Positions 50,251 through 58,202 of a DNA stretch of 64,000 nt are shown here, piece by piece. This DNA comes from Acidobacteriota bacterium. Its GTDB lineage: Bacteria; Acidobacteriota; Vicinamibacteria; Vicinamibacterales; UBA8438. The stretch spans positions 44,789 through 108,788 of the forward strand of contig VXME01000150.1 of the NCBI GenBank assembly GCA_009861545.1. The letters are read 5' to 3'. Every line of letters starts with the position of its first letter. Position 1 is the stretch's first letter. Position numbers and translations under genes: made by a program. The notes beneath the pieces were generated by a model. That model was not told the DNA's origin. It did no database searches and saw only the letters and a list, made by a program, of their open reading frames with translations.

Positions 50251-51785
50251 GGTCTGCACTCCTCGACTCCGAAGGCGCCAATCCGGATCGCGTCCACCGA
50301 GACCGCACCGGCCGCGAGGTCGAGCAGCGTGCCGGTCTCGAATCGGAGTCTCAAGAGCGCCGCGGCGAAGCGGAGTCTGGCGGTCGTCCGTTGCAGGCGC
50401 GCGTTCGTCAACGAGTCCTCGGCGAGGATCGCATCGAACAACGTGGCGAGCCCCAAACGGAACTTCTCCTGCTCCGTGAGCACCGTCCGCCCGGACAGCC
50501 GCACCGCTTCCTCCGCCGCCAGCGCTTCCTGCACCGCGTTGTCGAGCGCCTCGATCGCGACGAGCACGCTCGCCTCGATACGGCGGGCGAGATCGTCGAC
50601 GGCCGCGACCGAGGCCCGGTGCGACGCCGCTCCCACCATCGCTCTCCCTCTCGCCGCGCGATTGGTGGCCACGGGCTCGTACTGCACCTGTACCAGGCCG
50701 TTCAGTCCTGCGGCACCCGCTGCGAACGAGACTCCGGCTTCGGAACCCGCTCGCCCGCCGACGCGGGTGTGACCGAAGCGGGTCACGACGTCCCAGCGCG
50801 ACCGCACGTCCCTGAGCGCTCCCTCCCAGGCCAGCCGGGCCCCGTCACGCCGTGCCCGCAACGCCGCCAGATCGCGCCGCTCCCGCAGTGCCGAGCGGAC
50901 CGCGGCCGCCCGCGTCTCCGTTTCGAACCCCGAGCAATCGAAGGCCGTTGCGGGAAACGCGGTCAGCGGCGCGCCCAACGTCCGGACTGCTCCGGCCCCG
51001 AGACCCATCGCGATTCCGAGGGCGTATTTCGCGTCGAGCAGAGTCTGTCGGGCCGCGGTGGCCACGGTCTGTTTTTGCGCCCGATTGCCGGCCACGAGGT
51101 CCAGGTCCGAGGCAGGTCGTTCGTCCGCCCGAATCAGGACCTCCGTCTCGCGGACGAGACGTTGCGCCCGCTCCGCGGACTCCACGTACGTCCGCAGTCG
51201 CTCCTGCGCGGCGACGTAGTGCCAGTAGGCGAGCACGGCGTCGTGGACCGCGCGCGCAGCGATGTGATCGCGCTCGAGCCTGCTGGCCGTGACCGACTGC
51301 TGCGCGGCACGCTCGTCCCCGGCCGCCGCGCTTCCCCCGCGCCCAGCCGCGAGCGGAATGCGGACGGAGACCCAGGAGTCCACCTGACCTGTCGCCGGTC
51401 CGGTCGTACCGGTGCGGATGCGGGCGAACGACACATCCGAGGACACGATCAACCCCGTTCGGAAGCTCTTCCTCGCGGACGTCCTCGTCTCGACGGTTTC
51501 CGAATCCAGTAACGGGTTGCGTGCGTTGACCAGCGGCAGGCGGGTCCGCGCCAGTTGCAGCGCCGTGCTGAGCTGGAGGTCGAAGGGGCCCGCCGCAAGG
51601 AGACGCGCACCGGCGCTGACCTCGACGGCGAGATCAGCCTGTTCGATATCCGGGCTGCCGGCCAGAACGCCCGACACGACGTCCGCGATGTCCACGCCGC
51701 CGGCGAATCGGACCTGGGCTTGGGCCGCCAGCGCCAGCGTCAACACGACGGCCGGTGTCATCGCTCCCACAGGTTTCGCTTGCAT
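50247..51785 (-). CDS. TolC-family outer-membrane efflux protein of the lanthipeptide cluster
   Basis: 512 aa from the ATG at 51783-51785; an in-frame ATG at residue 8 is an alternative. A signal peptide is likely (MTPAVVLTLALAAQAQ). Two repeats of long alpha-helices typical of TolC are seen (AARAVHDAVLAYWHYVAAQE, ERAQRLVRETEVLIRADERP and, in the second half, DDLARRIEASVLVAIEALDN, TEQEKFRLGLATLFDAILAE). It would form the outer-membrane channel paired with the HlyD gene it overlaps. As first gene of the leftward operon, it faces the shared intergenic region. Confidence 0.88.
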   Translation of the reverse strand: MQAKPVGAMTPAVVLTLALAAQAQVRFAGGVDIADVVSGVLAGSPDIEQADLAVEVSAGARLLAAGPFDLQLSTALQLARTRLPLVNARNPLLDSETVETRTSARKSFRTGLIVSSDVSFARIRTGTTGPATGQVDSWVSVRIPLAAGRGGSAAAGDERAAQQSVTASRLERDHIAARAVHDAVLAYWHYVAAQERLRTYVESAERAQRLVRETEVLIRADERPASDLDLVAGNRAQKQTVATAARQTLLDAKYALGIAMGLGAGAVRTLGAPLTAFPATAFDCSGFETETRAAAVRSALRERRDLAALRARRDGARLAWEGALRDVRSRWDVVTRFGHTRVGGRAGSEAGVSFAAGAAGLNGLVQVQYEPVATNRAARGRAMVGAASHRASVAAVDDLARRIEASVLVAIEALDNAVQEALAAEEAVRLSGRTVLTEQEKFRLGLATLFDAILAEDSLTNARLQRTTARLRFAAALLRLRFETGTLLDLAAGAVSVDAIRIGAFGVEECRP

Positions 51786-52509
51786 GTGCTTGTTTCCCGG
51801 TGGCCGCTGCGAACGCCGTGCGGCACGTGCCGGAAGACCCTTCAAACGCCGTGCCAGATGCGAGTGCGCAGCAGTTGGGCGTGGTCGGGCGACGCCCGGA
51901 ACCGATACACCCGTCCACAGGAAGCGGAATGGGGTCGGTGGGCGAAATTCCCAGGACCGCCAGGAGGTCGCCTCGTCCTGCCGCGGGGCGGATCGGATGT
52001 CGAGTCAGCCGTGCGGCGACAACAGCCGGTGACACCGGAGATGTAGCCCGAACATCGCCGCGGCAGGCTTGCTGAACAGCGTCTTCGAGGTTTCATTCCG
52101 ACCGGGAATCCCGTTCCGGCACGCCCGGGTCGCCCCAGGGTGTCGCGCCTGGTTGCGGGTTCGGAGGCTCGAGACGGGCCCGCGCAATCCGGGCGTCCAC
52201 TTGCAGCCGCGCCCACCATCGAGGCGCCCGGCGCGACGAGAAACGACAACCAGGCTTGACGGGTCGAGGCTCGATTTCGAGACGATGCCGCCCGGGTCGC
52301 CTCGACGGTTCCCGGCAGCCCTCGGACCAGGACCGGGCTGCAACTCGATCGACAGTGCATCCGGGCTGCGCTGCGTTGCTCCTCGGGCGAATACACCCGG
52401 CGCCGTCTCAGATGTGGCACGCGGCTTGCGTGAGGCGAGGCTTGTTCAAGGGACACGCATTGGGCGCGTCTCGTTCGTATCTCAATCCCCACCACGCAGG
52501 AGGCATGAC
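51786..52509. promoter_or_regulatory. 724-bp intergenic control region between the two cluster arms
   Basis: This region separates the divergent transport operon (leftward) from the precursor-LanM operon (rightward). Reading both strands I see no convincing protein: frames are arginine/proline-rich and run through from neighbours. A strong ribosome-binding site, GCAGGAGG, lies just before the precursor ATG (52510). A TTGACG at 52256-52261 lacks a matching -10 box. Promoters for both arms must lie here or just upstream; no specific operator or riboswitch could be recognised. Leaderless transcripts or an sRNA are possible. Confidence 0.55.
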
Positions 52510-52812
52510 ATGACGAGTACCAACGATCAGGGAAGAGTGCAGGAGGTCCTGGCACGCAGCGCCGTGGACAGCGAGTTCCGAGCCGGTCTGCTGACCGACC
52601 CGCGCGCCACTCTGGAGAAGGCGGCGGGCAGGCAGATGCCCGAGAACCTTCGCGTGAAGTTCATCGAGAAGGACTCGGACTGCGACGCGATGTTCGTCCT
52701 GCCCGATCCGGTCGCCACCGACGAGCTGACCCCCGAGCAGCTCGAAGCGGTCGCCGGCGGCTGCTTCGACATCGACATCGGCGACATCACCATCTGCTGG
52801 GAAACCGCGTAG
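52510..52812 (+). CDS. NHLP-family lanthipeptide precursor peptide
   Basis: 100 aa, from an ATG preceded by GCAGGAGG. Residues 1-84 are a nitrile-hydratase-like leader (NHLP) with EFRAGLLTDPRATLEKAAGR, ending in ELTPEQLEAVAGG. The GG at 83-84 is a C39 cleavage site. The predicted core is the 16 residues CFDIDIGDITICWETA: two Cys (C85, C96) and two Thr (T94, T99), no Ser, strongly acidic (four Asp/Glu). One or two methyllanthionine rings are possible. The frame is open upstream, but only this start has the ribosome-binding site and family leader. LanM begins 72 bases downstream. Very likely the main substrate of the cluster. Confidence 0.93.
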   Translation: MTSTNDQGRVQEVLARSAVDSEFRAGLLTDPRATLEKAAGRQMPENLRVKFIEKDSDCDAMFVLPDPVATDELTPEQLEAVAGGCFDIDIGDITICWETA

Positions 52813-52884
52813 CGGTTCGCCGGATGGATGAGGCCAGCCGTGGCGTTCCGACCGCGTGACCTGCGCTGGATGGTGGAGGAATCG

Positions 52885-55800
52885 ATGACGCTGTCGGAGC
52901 GCCTCGGCGGAAGCGTCGTTCCCGGCGGCTCCGGCCGGTATGCCGGAACCGCCGGGACACGCTTGCACAAGTGGCGCCGCCGCGTGGCGAACGGCGACGC
53001 CCGGCGCTTCGAGAAGCGGCTGCGGTGGGACGGGCTCGATGTCGAGTCCGCGCTCAGGCTGCTCGGCCCCGTACGCCTGAAGCGTTCCGTCCGTTTGCCG
53101 GCCTGGATCGGTCTCGTCGAAGCGTCAACCGCGGCGACCCGACGCGATACGCCGTTCGAGCGTGCCATCACCGGTCGAGAAGTCTTCGATCCGCGGAACC
53201 AGCAGCCGTTCGAGGAACTGCTGTGGCAACTGGTGCCGGAAGCGGGAAGGCGGCTGCTGGCGAACCTCGGAGCCTGTCGCGATCGGCTCTCCTCCGGAGC
53301 GCTTGTCGACCTCGCGCGCGGCCTCCTCGGCAGGCTCTGTCGAACGGCTGAGCGAACGCTCCGGGTCGAGTTCGACGTCTTTCGCTCTCGCCATCCGGGG
53401 CATCCCCTGCTCCACGCACCCACCCCCTGGAAGCCCTCGCGTGGGATTTACTGCGATTTTGTCCGCGACATGGGGGGCGAGGGTCTGGTGGGGTGGCTGT
53501 TGCGGTATCCCATGCTCGCCCGGCTGCTGGCCACGTGCTGCGGGCAGTGGATTGCGGCCACGGTCGATCTCGTGCGGCGCCTGGATCGCGACGAGGACCT
53601 CCTCCGCACCACCTTCGAGATTCACGATCGACGGCTCGAGATCGCTGGGGTGGCTCCCGACCTGTCCGACCCGCATCGCGGGGGCCGCACGGTGTGCGCA
53701 ATCAGATTCCGCTCCGGAGCGCGCCTCGTCTACAAGCCCCGACGGCTCGCCCTCGATCGCCATCTCTCCAACCTGCTCGCAGAGATCGAGGGGCTGCACA
53801 AGGACCTCGCGTCGAAACGGCTGAGAGTGATCGACCGCGGCGAGTACGGATGGGTGGAGTGGATCGATTCAGCTCCCTGCGCCGACGCCGCCGCCGTCGA
53901 ACGCTTCTATCGTCGGTCAGGCTCGCTGACGTGTCTCGCCTACGTCCTCGGCGGCTCGGATCTCCACGCGGGCAACCTCATCGCCTGCGGAGACCAACCC
54001 GTGCCAATCGATATCGAGTGCATGACGGGAGCGCCGCTTGCCTCCCCGCACCGCGACGCCGCCGATCCGGCTCCGTGCATGTCTCCACCCGGGAGCGTAT
54101 TGCGCACCGGCCTGCCACCAGTTGCCCGCAGCGGCGACGGCAACGTGTTCCGTATCGCCGGCGGCCTCGCGGACCCCGACTCCCGGCAGGCGCCGGAACA
54201 TTCGGTCGCGCACGTGAATACCGACCGGATGGCGTGGCGCGGTCACACCATTCGTCGCGGGTCGGAACCGAACGCGCCGGTACTCGACGGCCGCCGACAG
54301 AGCGCATCGGCCTACCTGGAGCCGTTGATCGACGGATTCCGGCAGATGTACAGGACGCTCAGCCACAACAGGGAACGACTGCGGGCCACCGAGGGGATCC
54401 GCCAACTGGAGCGTGAGGAGTTCCGGGTCCTGATCCGCGACACGCGCAGCTACGCCAGGCTTCTCGAGGACGCGCTGGGTCCACAGAACGTGACGTCGGG
54501 TCCCGATTGGAGCATCGCGCTGGATGTCCTGGCGGCCCCCGCCCTCACCGCGCACGAGCGCCCCCGTTGCTGGGCGACGCGCGCCGCGGAGCGTATCGAG
54601 CTCGAAAGGCTGGACGTTCCCCTGTTCACCGGGAGCATGGCCGGCCCCAGCCTGCGGTCCGCGCTGGGAATCCGACTCGAAGAGCAACTCGACCGGACGG
54701 GATACGCGATCTCGACCCGTCTCGCCCGGCTGAATCCCGATGACCTGGAGCAACAGCTCCGCATTCTGCGAATGTCCTTCGCAATCGTCGGCGTCAAGCG
54801 CAGCTACCGCGAACGGCGCGTGCGCGCCGGGGGCCCGCGCGGTCGGAAGCGGCCTCAGGGTCGCTCTCTCGTGGAAGTGCACTCGCTGGTCGCTCTTCTG
54901 AAGCGTCTCGCACTCGACGAGGAGACCCGCGTCACCTGGTACGGCCCGGGCGGTCCTCCCGCCGGCACGGCGAGACTCGATCCGGTCGGGATCGATCTGT
55001 TCGGCGGAACGTCCGGCATCGCGCTGTTCCTGGCGGCGGCGGCGGCCGTCACGGGACGCCGCGACGCACGAGCTCTCGCCGCGCGCGTGTTCGATCCGTT
55101 GTGCGAACGTCTCCAGGGCAGCCGCACCTCGCCGCTCGATCTGGCGGCCGAGATCGGCATCGGCGGCGCCACCGGTCTCGGCGGGCTGATCTACGCCCTG
55201 GTCCACGCCGGCCGGTTCCTCGGCAGGCCCGACTATCTCGCCTCCGCCTCCACCGCAGTCCGGGGCATCGATCGGGACGCCATCAGAGCCGACGCCACGC
55301 TCGACGTCCTGTCCGGAACGGCCGGTGCGGTGCTGGGCCTGCTCTCCCTGCATCGGGCGACAGGCTACGGGCCTGCGCTGCAGACGGCCATCAGGTGCGG
55401 AGAGCACATCCTCGACAGCCGCAGGACCGCTCCCGGTAGCGGCCTGCGGACGTGGCGCACCCCGCACGGACCGATCACGCCCGGGTTCGCGCACGGTCCG
55501 AGCGGGATCGCCTACGCCCTGCGCAGACTCGGGGACGGTGCCGGCATACAGGTCTTCCGAGTCGCCGCGGCCGAGAGTTGGGCGGCCGAGGATTGGGCGG
55601 CCGAACGCCGGCAACCCGCGCCGGATCGTGTCTCGCGGTCCGAACGCTCGCCGGCGACGCATGACTCGTCGGCCGCTCGGTCCCGGTCCTGGTGTCAGGG
55701 CACGGCCGGCATGGGACTTGCCCGCCTCGCTGCTCTCGAAGACCGGGATGCGCGGTCCGCCATCGAGTCGGCCATCGAAGCCGCCCCGAACACGGGAGCC

Positions 55801-56070
55801 CCGGAAGCGGACGGCCTCTGCTGCGGACGACTGGGACGGGCGGAATTCCTGTTCTCGGCCGGACGTCGTCTCGGGCGGGGGGACCTCTGCGAAGCGGCGC
55901 ACGCCATCTGTCGCGCGACGGTTGCCGGCGCTCTGGCGGCAGGCCGCTATGCCACCGGGGCGGACGAGGGTTTCCGTCCCGGTCTGTTTCAGGGCGCGTC
56001 CGGCATCGGCTACCAACTGTTGCGCATGCATGCGCCCGACGCCGTGCAATCGGTCCTTCTATGGGAGTAG
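52885..56070 (+). CDS. lanM: Class II lanthipeptide synthetase LanM with CCG zinc site
   Basis: 1061 aa if the ATG at 52885 is used, which has a GGAGGA ribosome-binding site five to six bases upstream; an earlier ATG (52828) adds 19 residues with no comparable site. The N-terminal DUF4135 dehydratase shows kinase-like motifs: VYKPRRLALDRH (K284), GGSDLHAGN (D359, H361, N364) and IDIECM (D376, E378). It phosphorylates and eliminates Ser/Thr. The LanC-type cyclase carries AHGPSGIAYAL (H870), SWCQG (C937) and LCCGRLGRAE (C979, C980). A CCG pair instead of Cys-His is the ProcM-type three-cysteine zinc site, linked to relaxed ring-forming specificity. Length is normal; the gene looks intact. Confidence 0.95.
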   Translation: MTLSERLGGSVVPGGSGRYAGTAGTRLHKWRRRVANGDARRFEKRLRWDGLDVESALRLLGPVRLKRSVRLPAWIGLVEASTAATRRDTPFERAITGREVFDPRNQQPFEELLWQLVPEAGRRLLANLGACRDRLSSGALVDLARGLLGRLCRTAERTLRVEFDVFRSRHPGHPLLHAPTPWKPSRGIYCDFVRDMGGEGLVGWLLRYPMLARLLATCCGQWIAATVDLVRRLDRDEDLLRTTFEIHDRRLEIAGVAPDLSDPHRGGRTVCAIRFRSGARLVYKPRRLALDRHLSNLLAEIEGLHKDLASKRLRVIDRGEYGWVEWIDSAPCADAAAVERFYRRSGSLTCLAYVLGGSDLHAGNLIACGDQPVPIDIECMTGAPLASPHRDAADPAPCMSPPGSVLRTGLPPVARSGDGNVFRIAGGLADPDSRQAPEHSVAHVNTDRMAWRGHTIRRGSEPNAPVLDGRRQSASAYLEPLIDGFRQMYRTLSHNRERLRATEGIRQLEREEFRVLIRDTRSYARLLEDALGPQNVTSGPDWSIALDVLAAPALTAHERPRCWATRAAERIELERLDVPLFTGSMAGPSLRSALGIRLEEQLDRTGYAISTRLARLNPDDLEQQLRILRMSFAIVGVKRSYRERRVRAGGPRGRKRPQGRSLVEVHSLVALLKRLALDEETRVTWYGPGGPPAGTARLDPVGIDLFGGTSGIALFLAAAAAVTGRRDARALAARVFDPLCERLQGSRTSPLDLAAEIGIGGATGLGGLIYALVHAGRFLGRPDYLASASTAVRGIDRDAIRADATLDVLSGTAGAVLGLLSLHRATGYGPALQTAIRCGEHILDSRRTAPGSGLRTWRTPHGPITPGFAHGPSGIAYALRRLGDGAGIQVFRVAAAESWAAEDWAAERRQPAPDRVSRSERSPATHDSSAARSRSWCQGTAGMGLARLAALEDRDARSAIESAIEAAPNTGAPEADGLCCGRLGRAEFLFSAGRRLGRGDLCEAAHAICRATVAGALAAGRYATGADEGFRPGLFQGASGIGYQLLRMHAPDAVQSVLLWE

Positions 56071-56075
56071 ACCGC

Positions 56076-57215
56076 ATGTTCTCGCTCGCCGGCACCCTCG
56101 ACGCGATGCGCCCCTACCTGCCGGGTGCGCTGGTTTCCGCGGACGCCTTCGAACACGCGCGGACGGCCGTCGACCACCTCGAGGCGGAGATCACGAACGG
56201 CATCTACTTCGAGTGCCGGCTGCGGAACGGCTCGTCTCGAGTCGACCTGGTCATCGCCGTGCACGCGGACGGCGCCGCCCTCCTGGCTGACGCGAACGGA
56301 AGCGGGCCACGCGGCTGCCGGCATGCGCAACCCGGGGGGCGCCGGCTCTCCGCGTTCTGCCGGCGGTGGACGACGCCGACTTCGCCGCTGCGCACGCTGG
56401 TCGATCACCTCTGGCTCGAATACGACGTCGAGCAGGGAGGGTTTGCAGACGAGGCGGCCCGATCCGGACCGGGAGTGTTCTGCAGCCTGCGCGGGTCGCA
56501 CGGGATGGCCCACCCGGCCCCGGCGCTGCGCCGTAGCGTGATCGAGGCGCTCGAGGCGCTGACCGGACACCAGGCGTCGCGTACGGTCGAGGAGTGTCTG
56601 CACACCTGCTTCACTCGACTTCCGGCGGAGACCGGCGTACCGCATGTGGGTCTCATGTTCGGCCGCGATGCGCCGACCGTCCGGATTTGCATCGCCAAGC
56701 TGCCGGCGGCAGGCGCCGCGGACTTGCTCGCCGCCACCGCGGGGGTCGGCGGCGGAGATCTCGCCGAAATCACCCGACTGGCGTCACTCCCCGACGGCCG
56801 CGGGGGACCGCTGTACGTTCCGATGCTGCACCTCGACATCGACGAGCGGCGCGGCTTCGTCCCCCGCGTCGGGATGGAACGTCAGTTCGCCCATGCGTGT
56901 CAGCTAACCGGCCGCACGGGAGCCGGCGAGCGGCATCTCCTCGATACCCTGACTGCGCTCGGCCTCTGCTCGCGAGAAAAGCGCGACGCCCTCCTGCAGT
57001 GGCCCGGACGCGCGCTTGCAATGATGCCGCACGAAGTCTGGTGGAGCGTGGTCGAACGGCGGGTCAACCACGTGAAGTTCGTCTACGAACCCCATTCCGG
57101 CGTCGAGACCAAGGGCTATCTCTTCGCGAGACATCGCCCGCAGCGCGGGAACAGTCGACCGAAGAGCCCAACCGGCACGCACCGGAAGCAACCATCGAAC
57201 TCGAACTGCTGGTGA
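56076..57215 (+). CDS. Unrecognised protein of the lanthipeptide cluster
   Basis: 379 aa from the ATG at 56076, six bases after the LanM stop and preceded by GGGAG; an ATG at 56061 overlaps LanM by ten bases. The sequence is alpha-beta, without membrane spans or signal peptide. Notable stretches are HVGLMFGRDAPTVRICIAKL, YVPMLHLDIDERRGFVPRVG and, near the C-terminus, NHVKFVYEPHSGVETKGYLF. I do not recognise an enzyme family. Location between LanM and the second precursor suggests a tailoring, precursor-binding or immunity role; this is inferred from position only. The last roughly 20 residues are rich in Ser, Pro and Lys and may be disordered. Confidence 0.7.
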   Translation: MFSLAGTLDAMRPYLPGALVSADAFEHARTAVDHLEAEITNGIYFECRLRNGSSRVDLVIAVHADGAALLADANGSGPRGCRHAQPGGRRLSAFCRRWTTPTSPLRTLVDHLWLEYDVEQGGFADEAARSGPGVFCSLRGSHGMAHPAPALRRSVIEALEALTGHQASRTVEECLHTCFTRLPAETGVPHVGLMFGRDAPTVRICIAKLPAAGAADLLAATAGVGGGDLAEITRLASLPDGRGGPLYVPMLHLDIDERRGFVPRVGMERQFAHACQLTGRTGAGERHLLDTLTALGLCSREKRDALLQWPGRALAMMPHEVWWSVVERRVNHVKFVYEPHSGVETKGYLFARHRPQRGNSRPKSPTGTHRKQPSNSNCW

Positions 57216-57262
57216 TTGCGGTCGACGCCTGCGACCCCGATTCGGACCAGGAAAGGAGAATC

Positions 57263-57442
57263 ATGACGCCATCGGACGAACTCGCGAATGCGGAACACGG
57301 GCGCGCGCCCCACGGACAGGTCCCCGACGAGGAACTCGACACCGTCACCGGCGGCCTGTTGCGACCGCTGGACTCGCACGGCTGCGAAGACCATCGGATC
57401 GGCGGCGGATCGGAATCAGGGCATGACGACACCGACGAGTAA
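57263..57442 (+). CDS. Second short double-glycine precursor peptide candidate
   Basis: 59 aa from an ATG with a GGAAAGGAGAAT ribosome-binding site. The leader, residues 1-31, ends in PDEELDTVTGG, a classic double-glycine motif (EL-D-x-V-x-GG) that C39 peptidases cut. The 28-residue core begins LLRPLDSHGCEDHRIGG and continues GSESGHDDTDE. It contains one Cys (residue 41), three Ser, one Thr, and many Asp, Glu and His. It lacks the long nitrile-hydratase leader of the main precursor. The 3' end overlaps the next gene by 20 bases. It is small enough to be missed by gene finders, yet carries all the marks of a precursor. Confidence 0.7.
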   Translation: MTPSDELANAEHGRAPHGQVPDEELDTVTGGLLRPLDSHGCEDHRIGGGSESGHDDTDE

Positions 57443-58112
57443 CGCCGACTCCTCCGGAGACGCAGGAACCGGCCGCACGCCCGGCACGCCGGTCACAGCC
57501 CGCGCCGTGTCCCTGCAGTGGTGCCTTGGCGGCCTGCTGGCGGCTCCGTTCGCCATTCTGCCGCACGAGGTCGGCCACTACCTCGTGCTTCTCGCGTTCG
57601 GTGTCCCGGATCTCACCCTGCACTATGTGGCCGTCACATGGGATCTGCGAGAGTTCTGGGAAGCAATCCAGCGCGCCGACTTCGACGGCGCCAATGCCGT
57701 GGTCCCGGTCTGGGCAGTGGCGCTGTCCGACGCCATGGGACCGATAGTCACCTACGCCATCGTGGCGGGATGCTGCTACGCCTGCGCCAGATGGCGTCCG
57801 TTACCGGTCTTCGTCGCCGTAGCCGTCCTCTCGCAGTTGCGGATTCGGGCCGGTGTCAATCATGTCGTGCGAGAAGCGCTCGGCATCGACAGGCCGGCCA
57901 ACTTCGACGAGCTGCGGGTCGCCGTACTGACCGGCATTCCGGTAGAGGCGCTCGTGGGATTCGCGCTGCTGACGCTTCTCGTCTCCGTTGCCTGGCTGTC
58001 CCGGTTCCTGCCACCCGGGCGGCGCCTGGTGGCGGTCGCCTCGATGACCGTAGGCATGGCCGTCAGCCTGTACCTCTACGCCGGCGTCATCGGCCCGTGG
58101 CTGCTGCCGTAG
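57423..58112 (+). CDS. Membrane protein with intramembrane HExxH (site-2-protease-like)
   Basis: 229 aa from the ATG at 57423, overlapping the second precursor's 3' end. After about 30 non-membrane residues there are five or six hydrophobic spans. The first contains FAILPHEVGHYLVLLAF, a zinc-binding HExxH (H48, E49, H52) inside a predicted helix, as in site-2-type intramembrane metalloproteases. The second half has LSDAMGPIVTYAIV (D103) where such proteases usually place a further metal-binding Asp in an NPDG-type motif; the canonical NPDG is absent. It may process a peptide or act in immunity; this is inference from motif and position. Confidence 0.7.
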   Translation: MTTPTSNADSSGDAGTGRTPGTPVTARAVSLQWCLGGLLAAPFAILPHEVGHYLVLLAFGVPDLTLHYVAVTWDLREFWEAIQRADFDGANAVVPVWAVALSDAMGPIVTYAIVAGCCYACARWRPLPVFVAVAVLSQLRIRAGVNHVVREALGIDRPANFDELRVAVLTGIPVEALVGFALLTLLVSVAWLSRFLPPGRRLVAVASMTVGMAVSLYLYAGVIGPWLLP

Positions 58113-58115
58113 CGC

Positions 58116-58195
58116 GCCGCAACGCCTCGCAGGCTCGGATTTCGGCCCATTCCCGAAGCCGTCGCCGAACGCGACCGCCGAGGGCGCGTTGCGGC
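58116..58195. terminator. Inverted repeat between convergent genes, possible terminator
   Basis: GCCGCAACGC (58116-58125) and GCGTTGCGGC (58186-58195) are exact inverted complements flanking about 60 bases. They sit between the lanthipeptide cluster's last gene and the convergent M28 peptidase. The enclosed sequence contains copy 2 of the repeat found after the DUF4143 gene. A bidirectional terminator or structured RNA is plausible; there is no T-run. Confidence 0.4.
58125..58154 (+). repeat. Copy 2 of the two-copy intergenic repeat
   Basis: CCTCGCAGGCTCGGA followed by TTTCGGCCCATTCCC matches the 22506 copy (15 identical bases, then TCGGCCC). Here it lies inside a larger inverted repeat instead of before a tight hairpin. 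Both copies are in intergenic DNA after a gene on the plus strand. Confidence 0.5.
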
Positions 58196-58202
58196 TTGGG
58201 CG

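Noticed and set aside
52069..52509. Upstream in-frame extension of the NHLP precursor
   Set aside because: The extension is Arg/Pro-rich without leader features, and the ATG at 52510 has a strong GCAGGAGG site and matches the length of NHLP leaders.
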